Below are positions 27,908-37,008 of a stretch of 64,000 nucleotides of DNA, piece after piece. Source of the DNA: Acidobacteriaceae bacterium KBS 89 (GTDB lineage: Bacteria; Acidobacteriota; Terriglobia; Terriglobales; Acidobacteriaceae); NCBI GenBank assembly GCA_000381605.1, contig KB906754.1:248001-312000 (forward strand), in the 5' to 3' direction. Position 1 is the first letter of the stretch. Each line of letters starts with the position of its first letter. The translations under genes were made by a program, and so were the position numbers. The notes below the pieces were generated by a model. The model was not told the DNA's origin and did no database searches. It saw only the letters and a list, made by a program, of their open reading frames with translations.

Positions 27908-28836
27908 AGCCCCAACCGCTCGCCGCTTCTCACCTGGTTGCCCCGAAGAAACTCAGCCGCACTCATCCGACGTTTCCCTTCCATCTGCACCTCATCCAGG
28001 CGAATCAGACCTCCGCCCCCGCAGCCAACATACAAAACATCGCCATCGACCCGCACAACGCCAGCCTCGCCATCGCCTGCACCGGCGACACACATCTTCT
28101 GCACGATTAATTTCTTCCCGCGCAAAACCGTATGCGCCCCCGGCCACGGCTGAAACCCCCTCCACCGGTCGTAGATCTGTTGCGCCGTCCGCGAAAAATC
28201 AATCCACCCATCCTCCCTCTTCAGGATCGGAGCCAGCGTCGCCAGCGAATGATCCTGTGCCTGCGGAAAGATCGCACCGCACTCCAACCCGCTCAGCGTC
28301 TTCACCATCAACTCCGCTCCCACCGGAGCCAGACACCCGTACACGTCCACCGCCGTCTCCTCCTGGCCAATCGGGCATACCTGCGCCAGCAACATATCTC
28401 CCGTATCGAGCCCCGCATCCAGCCGCATCGTCGTCACGCCCGTCACCGCCTCGCCATTCGCCACCGCCCATTGGATCGGAGCAGCGCCTCGGTACTTGGG
28501 AAGCAAAGATCCGTGCAGATTGATATTCCCAAACCGAGGCAGCTCCAACATCCACTGCGGAATAATCCGCCCATACGCCACCACCAGAATCGCATCCGGC
28601 CGAATCTCCTCCAGCCGCGCACGAAACTCCGCATTGTTCTTGATCTTCTCCGGCTGCACCACCGGCAACCCGCGCTCCAACGCCACCTGTTTCACCGGAG
28701 GCGCCTGCATCTCCATCCCCCGCCCGGCCGCGCGATCCGGCTGCGTCACCACCAGCGCCACCGCATGCCCCGCCGCAATCACCGCCTCAAGCGTCGGTAC
28801 GGCAAACTCCGGAGTTCCGCAGAAGACCAATTTCAT
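27904..28836 (-). CDS. fmt: Methionyl-tRNA formyltransferase
   Basis: Formylates initiator Met-tRNA with 10-formyl-THF. The 310 residues have the usual two domains: catalytic Rossmann domain with FCGTPEFAVPTLEA at the N-terminus, the formyl-THF motif HGSLLPKYRGAAPIQWA and the following GVTTMRLDAGLDTGDML, and the C-terminal tRNA-binding barrel. Start ATG has GGAGGAG 6 bases upstream. The def gene (its partner, which removes the formyl group) is 137 bases upstream in the same direction; rsmB follows with overlap. Confidence 0.97.
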   Translation of the reverse strand: MKLVFCGTPEFAVPTLEAVIAAGHAVALVVTQPDRAAGRGMEMQAPPVKQVALERGLPVVQPEKIKNNAEFRARLEEIRPDAILVVAYGRIIPQWMLELPRFGNINLHGSLLPKYRGAAPIQWAVANGEAVTGVTTMRLDAGLDTGDMLLAQVCPIGQEETAVDVYGCLAPVGAELMVKTLSGLECGAIFPQAQDHSLATLAPILKREDGWIDFSRTAQQIYDRWRGFQPWPGAHTVLRGKKLIVQKMCVAGAGDGEAGVVRVDGDVLYVGCGGGGLIRLDEVQMEGKRRMSAAEFLRGNQVRSGERLGL

Positions 28837-28973
28837 CGCCTACTCCTCCGGCAAGTCAACACGATTGTCAATCCCGAGCATCGCTCGGGCCCATGCAGTT
28901 CAACCCGTCAAGACAAGGTACACACGCCACGAAGTGGCCGCCCCGCGCGTAGCAGGCCCGTCCGGCAGGACTA

Positions 28974-29498
28974 TCACCACTCACCGTTCTTAATCAGCTT
29001 CTTGATCTTCCGAATCACCAGATCCCGCTTCAACCTGCTCAGCCTGTCGATAAACAGCACGCCATCGAGGTGATCGATCTCATGCTGCATCGCGCGCGCC
29101 AGCAACTCCTCACCCTCCACCTCGAACCACTCACCCGAAACATTCTGCGCCTTCACCTTCACCTTCGCCGCGCGCGAAACCTTCTCCCGAATCTCCGGCA
29201 GACTCAGGCATCCTTCCTCCTCCACCTGCTTGCCCTCACGCGCAATGATCTCCGGATTGATCAGCGCAATCCGCTCCTCCGGATTCTTCTTGAAGCTCAC
29301 ATCAATCACCGTAATCCGCTTTGAGATCGCGATCTGTGGCGCCGCCAGCCCAATCCCCTGCGCCGCATACATCGAATCGAACATCTCGTCGACCAGCTTC
29401 TTCAGCTTCGCGTCGAACACCGTCACCTTCTCGCCCGGCTTCGCCAGCACCGGGTCCGGCCACTTCACCACCTCGTGAATCTTGTTATTTCCGCTCAC
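28974..29498 (-). CDS. def: Peptide deformylase
   Basis: Metal hydrolase (174 residues) that removes the formyl group from new proteins. All three family motifs are intact: GIGLAAPQI (48-56), EGCLSLPE with metal ligand C97, and QHEIDHLDG with ligands H139 and H143 and catalytic E140. It begins one base before the aroC stop region, so aroC-def are contiguous. The 137-base gap to fmt carries a 7-bp hairpin (CCCGAGC/GCTCGGG, 28873-28889) of unknown role. Confidence 0.97.
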   Translation of the reverse strand: MSGNNKIHEVVKWPDPVLAKPGEKVTVFDAKLKKLVDEMFDSMYAAQGIGLAAPQIAISKRITVIDVSFKKNPEERIALINPEIIAREGKQVEEEGCLSLPEIREKVSRAAKVKVKAQNVSGEWFEVEGEELLARAMQHEIDHLDGVLFIDRLSRLKRDLVIRKIKKLIKNGEW

Positions 29499-30668
29499 TC
29501 AATACGCTCGAATCTGCTCGCAATAGCCATTGAAATTTCGCTGCATCTCACGCAGCGAGTCACCGCCAAACTTCTCCACCATCAACCGCGCCACCGTCAG
29601 CGCAACCATCGCCTCCGCCGCAACCCCTGCCGCCGGAACCACACACACATCGCTCCGCTCATACGCCGCCTTCACCGGCTCCCGCGTCTCAAAGCTCACC
29701 GACCCCAGCGGCCTTCGCAGCGTCGAAATCGGCTTCAGATATCCGCGCACCACAACATCCTCACCATTTGAGATGCCGCCTTCGATCCCCCCGGCGTTAT
29801 TATGCTCCCGCGAAAACTTCGTAAACCCCTCGCCGTCGTACCCAATTGCATCATGCACTTCCGAACCCACCGACTCCGCCGCCGTCACTCCACGCCCTAT
29901 CTCCACCGCCTTCACCGCTTGCAGACTCATCACCGCCTGCGCCAGCAGCCCATCCATCCGCTCATCCCAGTTCGCATGCGTCCCCACACCCGGAGGCAGC
30001 CCATGCACCACCACCTCAAACACTCCGCCAACCGTATCCCCGGTCCGCAGCACGGCATCGACCTCAGCCTTCATCGCCGCTTCACTCTCGGCATCCACGC
30101 AATTCAGCAGCACCTCATCCTTCAACTGCAACGCCGCAATCTCATCCCACGTCGTCGGCCGCTGCAACTCCGCCTTGCCCACCCGAATCACATGACTCGC
30201 AACCTCAACCCCCAGCGCCCGCAGCAACAACTTCGCCATCGCCCCTGCAGCCACCCGCGCCGCGCTCTCCCGTGCGCTCGCCCGCTCCAGCACATACCGG
30301 GCATCGGGAAAGTCATACTTCAAACTTCCCGCCAGGTCCGCATGCCCCGGCCTCGGCGAAGCGACAGCTTTATGCTTCGTCGCATCCCCCGCCTCAACCG
30401 GCAAAATCTCGGTCCAATTCTTCCAGTCATTATTTGCCAGCACCATAGCGATCGGCGACCCGATCGTCTTGCCATGCCGTACTCCACTCAAAATATGGGC
30501 CGCATCGCGTTCAATCCGCATCCGCCCGCCGCGGCCATACCCCTTCTGCCGCCTCCACAGCTCGCGGTCGATAAACTCCTGCTCCACAGTCACTCCCGCC
30601 GGCATTCCGCTGACCGTCGCCACCAGGCTCTCCCCGTGGCTCTCCCCCGCTGTCGTAAATCGCAACAT
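29499..30668 (-). CDS. aroC: Chorismate synthase
   Basis: Last step of the shikimate pathway: EPSP to chorismate, requiring reduced FMN. The 389-residue protein has the family signatures GESHGESLVATVSGMPAGV at the N-terminus, the middle RPGHADLAGSLKYDFPDAR and ERASARESAARVAAGAMAK, and FSREHNNAGGIEGGISNGED toward the C-terminus. Ribosome site GAGGCGGG sits directly before ATG. It heads the aroC-def-fmt-rsmB run. aroB is 14 kb away. Confidence 0.97.
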   Translation of the reverse strand: MLRFTTAGESHGESLVATVSGMPAGVTVEQEFIDRELWRRQKGYGRGGRMRIERDAAHILSGVRHGKTIGSPIAMVLANNDWKNWTEILPVEAGDATKHKAVASPRPGHADLAGSLKYDFPDARYVLERASARESAARVAAGAMAKLLLRALGVEVASHVIRVGKAELQRPTTWDEIAALQLKDEVLLNCVDAESEAAMKAEVDAVLRTGDTVGGVFEVVVHGLPPGVGTHANWDERMDGLLAQAVMSLQAVKAVEIGRGVTAAESVGSEVHDAIGYDGEGFTKFSREHNNAGGIEGGISNGEDVVVRGYLKPISTLRRPLGSVSFETREPVKAAYERSDVCVVPAAGVAAEAMVALTVARLMVEKFGGDSLREMQRNFNGYCEQIRAY

Positions 30669-30765
30669 CCCGCCTCAATCCCTCACAGAACGCAAGCCGC
30701 AAACTTAAATTGTAACAACCCCTCTCCCGACACAGGTCTGCGAGGACAGCACGCGCCAAAGTCCC

Positions 30766-32784
30766 TTAGCGACGCTCGCTTGGAACCAGCTCCGCCACCT
30801 TCTTATCCAAAATCGGCCTCCAGTAAGCCTGCGCCGTCGGCTCCATCTCCGCCACACGACGCAACGCCACCCCATACGCCGCCTTTGCCTCCGCCTGGTT
30901 GCCAGTCGCCGCCAAGGCATCGCCCAGCCCCATATTCGCGTCGAAGCCCTCGGGCATCAACGCCACGGCACTCTGCGCCGAACGAAGCGCTGCCTGCGGA
31001 TCCTTCTTCAAGTTCCTTCGCGTCTGCTGCTCATATCCAATCGCCGCAGCCATAGGAAATTCAAAGTCCCCATAAAAGACCGCCACGCCGTTCGCAATCA
31101 CATCATCCGGCTTGCGCTCGAAGAGCCGCTGGTACGGATTCCGCAGCTTCGTCCCAAACTCAAACCCGTTCAGCGTGCCATAGCTGATCAGCACCGGGCC
31201 ATGCACAACCGGCGGCAACGAGATGTCCTCCTCGGACATCGTGTCCAGCGTCGGCAGAAGCTTGCAGGGAATGCCGTAGTCGCTCGGAAGAAGAAACGGA
31301 CCCGCAAAGTAAGCGAACCAGCACTCCTTGACGTTATGCGCATCCACCCACTCCTTCGTCCACTTCAACTGATGTGCCCAGTCCGTCGCCGAATCCGAAA
31401 AATAAAGATTCGTCTTCGCAGGCCCTCCCCACAGCACATTCGCATACGGCAGGTAGTTCGGAAACATCCGCACTGAATCCACCACATGCCACAGCATCAA
31501 CGCGCCGACAACATATCCCCACACTCTTCGCTGCTGAATCAGCCATCCGGCCCCCGCACCAATCAGCGCAAACACAAACGGAAACAGCGGCAGCACATGC
31601 CGTACACCAATGTTCAACGGCGAACCGATCGACACCGCAAGATAGAACACCGCAGGCAGCGTCAGAAAGAAAACCTCACGCGGCCGACGCACTTTGCCAC
31701 TGGCAAACGCATAGATCGCCAGCGCCAGCAGCCCCAACACACCCACGCTCCACTTCAACGAGAGCAGCGCCGGAAAGTAAAACCACTGTCCATGCGCGTA
31801 CACCTTCCCAAAAATGTACGTCGGCATATCGATCCCCACCCGCTGCACATCAACCAGACCGTAAAGATAGCTCTCCGGCAGCAGATGATACTGCGCACAG
31901 AAAGTGATCAGCCCCCTCATCACAGGAGACAGCGGGCCCATCTGCCCGGCAAGCGGCGGCAGCACCGCATCCGTCGAATGCATCGCATACCGAAAGCTGT
32001 AAACACCCCACAACACAAACACAGCAATCGCAGCAATCGCTCCCATTCCGAGCAGCATTCGCTTAACCACCCGGCCCGGCCACAGCCGTCCTTCCTTCCA
32101 GCGACCCGCCACCTCCCCAGCGGCCAGCAAAAGAAATATCGGCAGAAGCATCACCGCAGAATGCTTGGTCGTCAGCGCCAGACCGGTTACAACTCCGCAC
32201 ACCAAGGCTCGCTGCCAGTTCATCGCCTTCACAAAGCGGTAGAACGTATACAACGCCGCAAAGAAACCACACGCCGCGCCCGTATCTGTCGCGACAAACG
32301 GAGCATTGGCCACCACCGTCGGATCGAAGACAAACAACGTCATCGCGATCAATCCCGCAGCCGTGCCAAACATCTCCCGTCCCGCCACAAAAAGCAGCAC
32401 AGCCAACACCAGCGCAAACACAAAAACAGCCATGTGGATGCGGAAGAGTAGAGTATCCGCGCTGTAATGTCCTCCATACTTCGGATCGTTGCGAAACAAC
32501 AGCTCCCGCCCGCCGTAGTACGCCTCAGACTTGAAGAACCTGCCCTCCCTCGGAGCGACCTTCAGATCGAGCGGCACCAGCGGCAGCGTCGCCACAAGCT
32601 TCACCAGCGGAGGATGTTCCGGATTCAAACTGTATTCGCCGTGCATCCAGTTCATATAACCGGAATAGATATGATCGCCCTCGTCCCAGCTAGGCGACGC
32701 CTGCCGCGTCGACAGTCCGACTTCCGCCACCAGCACGATCAGCAGAAGAAACACCGCTTCCCCGACCCACCAACTCCGCCGCAT
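30766..32784 (-). CDS. GT39/PMT-like membrane glycosyltransferase with C-terminal TPR-like region
   Basis: A 672-residue polytopic membrane protein. The first extracytoplasmic loop carries the acidic motif SPSWDEGDHIYSGYMNW followed by LNPEHPPLVKL, the hallmark of GT39-like lipid-phosphate-sugar transferases (protein O-mannosyltransferase, ArnT relatives). About eleven helices follow to residue about 430, then a soluble periplasmic region, and residues about 595-665 form TPR-like helices (LRSAQSAVALMPEGFDANMG, TGNQAEAKAAYGVALRR). Donor and acceptor are unknown; protein or glycolipid glycosylation is inference. A TATTAT and a GGGGG tract lie upstream of the ATG. Confidence 0.82.
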   Translation of the reverse strand: MRRSWWVGEAVFLLLIVLVAEVGLSTRQASPSWDEGDHIYSGYMNWMHGEYSLNPEHPPLVKLVATLPLVPLDLKVAPREGRFFKSEAYYGGRELLFRNDPKYGGHYSADTLLFRIHMAVFVFALVLAVLLFVAGREMFGTAAGLIAMTLFVFDPTVVANAPFVATDTGAACGFFAALYTFYRFVKAMNWQRALVCGVVTGLALTTKHSAVMLLPIFLLLAAGEVAGRWKEGRLWPGRVVKRMLLGMGAIAAIAVFVLWGVYSFRYAMHSTDAVLPPLAGQMGPLSPVMRGLITFCAQYHLLPESYLYGLVDVQRVGIDMPTYIFGKVYAHGQWFYFPALLSLKWSVGVLGLLALAIYAFASGKVRRPREVFFLTLPAVFYLAVSIGSPLNIGVRHVLPLFPFVFALIGAGAGWLIQQRRVWGYVVGALMLWHVVDSVRMFPNYLPYANVLWGGPAKTNLYFSDSATDWAHQLKWTKEWVDAHNVKECWFAYFAGPFLLPSDYGIPCKLLPTLDTMSEEDISLPPVVHGPVLISYGTLNGFEFGTKLRNPYQRLFERKPDDVIANGVAVFYGDFEFPMAAAIGYEQQTRRNLKKDPQAALRSAQSAVALMPEGFDANMGLGDALAATGNQAEAKAAYGVALRRVAEMEPTAQAYWRPILDKKVAELVPSERR

Positions 32785-32882
32785 GCACGACCCCCGTCCC
32801 CGAGAATAATAACGCGGTCAGACTCAACCAGCAGCACTGTGCCACATCGCATCGTCCCGATAGGACCGCCCGCGAGCGTTGA

Positions 32883-32888
32883 TATACT
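32883..32888 (+). promoter_or_regulatory. -10 element TATACT, 7 bases before ATG 32896
   Basis: TATACT ends exactly 7 bases upstream of the ATG and there is no ribosome site, predicting a leaderless transcript for the 171-residue protein gene and the antiporter gene behind it. Confidence 0.5.
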
Positions 32889-32895
32889 TACTCTG

Positions 32896-33411
32896 ATGGC
32901 TCAATCACGCACGTTGCTGCTCTTTGACCCCGACGCGCAGCCACAGTGTTGGAATGAGCGCATGTCCGCCACCGAGTACGCGGTCCTCTACTCCGGCATC
33001 CAACCCATCCCATCCGGCCATACCGACGACGCGCCCGTAAGCGGCCCTTCCTGCACCGTCTTCAGCACCTTGTCGGAAGCCGAAGAGTACGCTGCCCAGC
33101 AAGTCGCGCTCATCCCCACGCTTCGCTGTCGCATCTACGATCATCACGGTTTAGCCATCCAGCCTATCCGCGAGATTCGCGGCAGCCAGCACAAAGGCGA
33201 AAGCGAAATCTCAGCACGTTTCCGGCGATGGGCCGGCTCCATCCTGTTCTTCGGCGGGCTTGCACTCGTCGCCTTCGACTGGAGCGCCGACTTCAAACTC
33301 TCCTGGCCCGCAACCATCGGGATCCGGATGTTCCCCGTCGGCCTCGTCCTCCTCGTCACCGAGCTGGTGATCGTCATCACAGCAAGACGCGCCCATCGAG
33401 ACGGTCGATGA
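32896..33411 (+). CDS. Two-helix membrane protein of unknown function, coupled to an antiporter
   Basis: A 171-residue protein, not recognised. Residues 1-115 are soluble and begin MAQSRTLLLFDPDAQPQCW; two membrane helices follow (about 118-133, SILFFGGLALVAFDW, and 143-163, IRMFPVGLVLLVTELVIVIT), with a basic C-terminus. Its stop overlaps the antiporter start (ATGA), so the proteins are made together and may interact; a cytoplasmic regulatory or sensory domain for the antiporter is one possibility. The frame is open far upstream, but ATG 32896 is fixed by the promoter position. Confidence 0.68.
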   Translation: MAQSRTLLLFDPDAQPQCWNERMSATEYAVLYSGIQPIPSGHTDDAPVSGPSCTVFSTLSEAEEYAAQQVALIPTLRCRIYDHHGLAIQPIREIRGSQHKGESEISARFRRWAGSILFFGGLALVAFDWSADFKLSWPATIGIRMFPVGLVLLVTELVIVITARRAHRDGR

Positions 33412-34658
33412 ACCCTCTCGCAGCTCTACCGCTCTTCCTCCTGCAACTCGCAACCGTCCTCGTCATCACTAATCTTTGTGGTGCCATCTGTGCGCGTATA
33501 GGGCAGCCGCGCGTCGTCGGTGAAATCACCGGAGGTCTCCTCCTCGGCCCGCTCGCCCTGGGACATCTCCTCCCTTCGCTCTCCGCGCTCATCTTTCCGC
33601 CGTCGCGCCTTCATCCTCTCGAAGTCGCCAGCAACATCGGTATCGTTCTCTTCCTCTTCCTCATAGGCGCTGAACTTGATCCCAACGCCACACATCAGAA
33701 CCGCGGAACGTCTCTCACTATCACCATCGGAAGTATCGCTCTGCCCTTTGCTCTCGGAGCAGCGATCTCGCCCTTTCTTCTCACCCGCTTCGGCGCCCGG
33801 AACACGTCGCACCTAGGATTTCTACTCTTTGTCGGCATCGCCATGAGCATCACCGCGCTCCCGGTTCTCGCACGCATCCTTCAGGAGCGCAAAAAGAAAG
33901 CGAACTCCGTCGATCCCGCCATCGCCTCGACCGCCCTCATCGTAGCCGCGGCCAACGATCTCGTGGCATGGTCACTCCTCGCAGTGACCCTTACCCTCAT
34001 CCACGCCGATCACACACTCCCAGCCACCGCCCTCCGTCTCCTTCTGCTCGCCGGATACATCGTCATCATGCTCTTCCTCGTGCGGCCGCTCCTCGCACGC
34101 CTCTCCGCCGCAACACTAAGCAAACCAGTGTGGCTCTGGCTTCTCACCATGGTCGCCTTTGCATTTCTCAGCGCACGCATCACCGAATATCTCGGCGTCC
34201 ATGCCTTCCTCGGAGCGTTCTTCGCCGGCACCTGCGTACCAGGGTCGTTGCTGAAATCAATCCTCCATCAGAGATTGCAACCGGCCATTCAAATGACCCT
34301 CCCCATCTTCTTCGCCATGACAGGCCTGCGAATGCTGCGGGAGATGTTCTCCGCTCAAGGTTTGGGATGGCTCGCGATCATCGTGCTCGTCGCAGTAACC
34401 GGCAAAATCGGCGGCGCAGCCCTAGCAGCCACTGCTAGCGGCACGCCCTGGAAAACCGCTCTCCAGATCGGCATTCTCTTGAACACCCGAGGTCTCGTAG
34501 AACTCATCGCCCTCAACATAGGCTACAAAGAGGGCATCTTCAGTCCCGTACTATTCACCCTCTTCGTCCTGATGGCCCTCATCACAACGGCCATGACCGG
34601 CCCATGCCTCGACCTCTCCCGGCGCCTGCACCTTGACCATCCGGCAACGGCAACCTGA
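33408..34658 (+). CDS. Kef-type cation:proton antiporter (CPA2 family)
   Basis: A 416-residue membrane protein with 12-13 helices and no C-terminal NAD-binding domain. The conserved starts are IGQPRVVGEITGGLLLGPLALG and FLFLIGAELDPN; the ion-binding helix pair has AANDLVAWSLLAV, with Asn-Asp where many CPA2 proteins have Asp-Asp, and the crossing helix ARILQERKKKANSVDPAIAS. GILLNTRGLVELIALNIG lies near the end. Exchange of Na+ or K+ for protons is expected. The true start is the ATG at 33408, overlapping the upstream gene; the frame is open upstream without meaning. Confidence 0.9.
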   Translation: MNPLAALPLFLLQLATVLVITNLCGAICARIGQPRVVGEITGGLLLGPLALGHLLPSLSALIFPPSRLHPLEVASNIGIVLFLFLIGAELDPNATHQNRGTSLTITIGSIALPFALGAAISPFLLTRFGARNTSHLGFLLFVGIAMSITALPVLARILQERKKKANSVDPAIASTALIVAAANDLVAWSLLAVTLTLIHADHTLPATALRLLLLAGYIVIMLFLVRPLLARLSAATLSKPVWLWLLTMVAFAFLSARITEYLGVHAFLGAFFAGTCVPGSLLKSILHQRLQPAIQMTLPIFFAMTGLRMLREMFSAQGLGWLAIIVLVAVTGKIGGAALAATASGTPWKTALQIGILLNTRGLVELIALNIGYKEGIFSPVLFTLFVLMALITTAMTGPCLDLSRRLHLDHPATAT

Positions 34659-34682
34659 ACCCACACCAATCAGCTCCGACGC

Positions 34683-35315
34683 TCACTCCTCAACGAACCG
34701 ATAGCTCCCATGGCTGTCGTAATCGATCCCATGCTTCTTCTTCAGCTCCTCGATATACCTCAGCGTCGACTTCGTATGCGGTTCCACGCCCTCGTTCGTA
34801 TGCAGAATCATCTCCTCAAGACAGCTATCCACGCTCATACGCTTGTGTTCGGCCAGGTCCTTCAACAGCCCGGCCAGCCGCTTCTCCAACCGCACCGGCA
34901 CATCCACCCGCTCGATCCTGATCGGCGGCCCCGCGTTGTAGATGTAATGCCCAAACACCAGAGAATGCCCGTACAGATCCTTCACCACATAGTCGCGAAT
35001 GCCGTACACCCTGTCGCCAATCTCTTCGACGACCTCAACACCATTCGCCCGATGAAACTCATACAACGCATCGGCATCGCCAACTGAGAAATAAGCCGCC
35101 CCAGTCTCAGGATTCGGTGTAGGTGTACCCTCCTGCAAAAAGATCTGCACCTTGCCCAGAGTCACACCTGCAAAACTCGGCGGGTCACCCCACTTAAACC
35201 CCAGCTGAAACCCAAGCTTCTTAACATAAAATTCAATAGCGGCCGAAAGATCGCTAACCGCCAAACCAGCATGAATCTGCTCGCATTCAACCAACGGCGG
35301 AGTTGAGTTCGTCAT
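34683..35315 (-). CDS. VOC (glyoxalase-like) domain fused to a ribbon-helix-helix-like domain
   Basis: A 210-residue cytoplasmic protein. Residues about 10-125 form one VOC/glyoxalase-type domain (IHAGLAVSDLSAAIEFYVKKLGFQ ... KDLYGHSLVFG), with possible metal ligands H15 and E63 and a His near 117. Residues about 133-175 look like a ribbon-helix-helix unit: strand IERVDVPVRLE, helix KRLAGLLKDLAEHKRM, helix SVDSCLEEMILH, a DNA-binding fold. A Lys-rich helix ends the protein. The combination suggests a ligand-sensing regulator or a resistance protein. ATG 35315 has GGAG upstream. It is divergent from the FAD monooxygenase, which may be its partner gene. Confidence 0.72.
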   Translation of the reverse strand: MTNSTPPLVECEQIHAGLAVSDLSAAIEFYVKKLGFQLGFKWGDPPSFAGVTLGKVQIFLQEGTPTPNPETGAAYFSVGDADALYEFHRANGVEVVEEIGDRVYGIRDYVVKDLYGHSLVFGHYIYNAGPPIRIERVDVPVRLEKRLAGLLKDLAEHKRMSVDSCLEEMILHTNEGVEPHTKSTLRYIEELKKKHGIDYDSHGSYRFVEE

Positions 35316-35417
35316 AAGCTGCGCTCCTTCCCTCGAAACCGAAACCCTAACCACATCGCGTCATCTGCTTTCGTAAAGATAGAACATAGACAATGTTGCA
35401 GCATGAGGAGAGTCTGA

Positions 35418-36962
35418 ATGATCTATGACGTTGTAATCGCAGGCGGCGGACCTGTAGGTTCATTTCTGGCCTGCGAACTGAAGCTGGCCGGCGTTTCCGT
35501 GCTCGTACTGGAGCGGATGGAAGATCCTCATTCACCTCTGAAGGCTGGATGGATGGGAATGCGCGGCTTGAACCTTCCCTCTGTCGAAGCCTTCTATCGC
35601 CGAGGCATGCTGGAAGACGTCCGCGCAAACGCTCTCGGCTGGATGAACGTAGGTCAAGACCCGGGAATGGAGCTGCGAGGAGCAGCAGCTACAAACTCTG
35701 CCCCCGCCCCCCGCTTTGCAGGCCACTTCGCAGGCATGATGCTCGACGTAACGAAGATCGATTTTTCCAATCGCAAATACGCGATGGCGGGGCCCTCTGC
35801 ATCGGGCGGCATGGTCAGTCTCGAAGCCATCGAGTTCCTGCTAGCCGAGCGCGCGACTCAGTTAGGCGTCGACCTGCGCCGCGGCATGGCTGTCACTAAC
35901 TTCACCGAAGACGAATACGGCGTCACCGTCTACGCCGAAGACAAATCCTTTCAAGCGCGGTGGCTCGTTGGCTGCGACGGCGGCCGCAGCACCGTGCGAA
36001 AACTCGCTGCGTTTGAATTCGCGGGGACCGAGCCGGAGTTCACCGGCTACACCGCAGCCGTTAAGATCGCCGATCCCGAAAAGCTGCGGCCCGGTTTCAA
36101 TCTCACCGAAACAGGCCTGTACCTTCTCGGCCCCGGGCCCGACCGCATCGGCATCGTCGACTTTGACGATGCATCCTTCGATCGCACGCAAACCCCCACG
36201 CTTGAAAGCCTGCAGGAAGTTCTGCGCCGCGTCTCCGCCACCGACGTCACCCTCACCTCCATGGACGTCGCCTCTACCTACACCGACCGCGCGCGTCAGG
36301 CGACGACCTATCGCAAGGGTCGCATTCTCCTTGCCGGCGATGCCGCACACGTTCATTCGCCCCTCGGAGGACAGGGCCTCAACACCGGCCTGGGAGATGC
36401 AATGAACCTCGGCTGGAAGCTCGCCGCCACCATCCAGGGCTGGGCGCCCGCCGGACTCCTCGATACCTACACTGAGGAACGTCATCCCATAGGGACCTGG
36501 GCGCTCAACTGGACCCGAGCCCAAGTCGCCATCATGAGACCCGACCCTCACGCTCGCGCCATAGCATCGGTCATCCGCGATCTCATCCAGACACGCGACG
36601 CCACAACCTACTTCGTGGAAAAAATATCCGGCATGTCGATGCGCTATAACCTGCCAGGAGAGCACCCACTGATCGGCTGCAGCGCACCCGACTTCGAGTT
36701 GGTAGACGGTACAAGACTGGGCCAGCATCTCCACAACGGCAAGGGATTGCTCCTCGACCTCACAGAAGACAAGAAGCTCCACAACCTCGGTCAACTTTGG
36801 CGTAGCCGATTAAACTACGTCTCCGCCCAGGTCAAAGACAGCAAGGGCCTCACCGCAATGTTCGTAAGACCCGATGGCTTCGTCGCATGGGTCACCGAGT
36901 CGCACCCCGACCTCTGCACAGCCGAGCAATCCATCAAGTGCTGGCTTGGCAACGCAACCTAA
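35418..36962 (+). CDS. FAD-dependent aromatic monooxygenase (PheA/TfdB type)
   Basis: A 514-residue class A flavoprotein monooxygenase. FAD fold at the start (VVIAGGGPVGSFLACELKL), the DG motif LVGCDGGRSTVRKLA, and the second FAD motif GRILLAGDAAHVHSPLGGQG with the following LNTGLGDAMNLGWKLA. The last 100 residues form the thioredoxin-like domain seen in phenol and polyketide hydroxylases (ISGMSMRYNLPGEHPLIG, then the C-terminal fold). Such enzymes hydroxylate phenols, polyketides or antibiotics such as tetracycline or rifampicin. GAGGAGAG precedes ATG. The short divergent gap to the VOC gene has AACAT-n5-ATGTT (35383-35397), a possible operator. Confidence 0.88.
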   Translation: MIYDVVIAGGGPVGSFLACELKLAGVSVLVLERMEDPHSPLKAGWMGMRGLNLPSVEAFYRRGMLEDVRANALGWMNVGQDPGMELRGAAATNSAPAPRFAGHFAGMMLDVTKIDFSNRKYAMAGPSASGGMVSLEAIEFLLAERATQLGVDLRRGMAVTNFTEDEYGVTVYAEDKSFQARWLVGCDGGRSTVRKLAAFEFAGTEPEFTGYTAAVKIADPEKLRPGFNLTETGLYLLGPGPDRIGIVDFDDASFDRTQTPTLESLQEVLRRVSATDVTLTSMDVASTYTDRARQATTYRKGRILLAGDAAHVHSPLGGQGLNTGLGDAMNLGWKLAATIQGWAPAGLLDTYTEERHPIGTWALNWTRAQVAIMRPDPHARAIASVIRDLIQTRDATTYFVEKISGMSMRYNLPGEHPLIGCSAPDFELVDGTRLGQHLHNGKGLLLDLTEDKKLHNLGQLWRSRLNYVSAQVKDSKGLTAMFVRPDGFVAWVTESHPDLCTAEQSIKCWLGNAT

Positions 36963-37008
36963 CTCAATCTCTGCACACGCCTGCTTCTTGACTTGCGTCT
37001 TCCCACAG

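Noticed and set aside
28873..28889. Hairpin between def and fmt as a terminator
   Set aside because: Perfect 7-bp stem, but no U tract on the minus strand, so it probably does not separate the operon.
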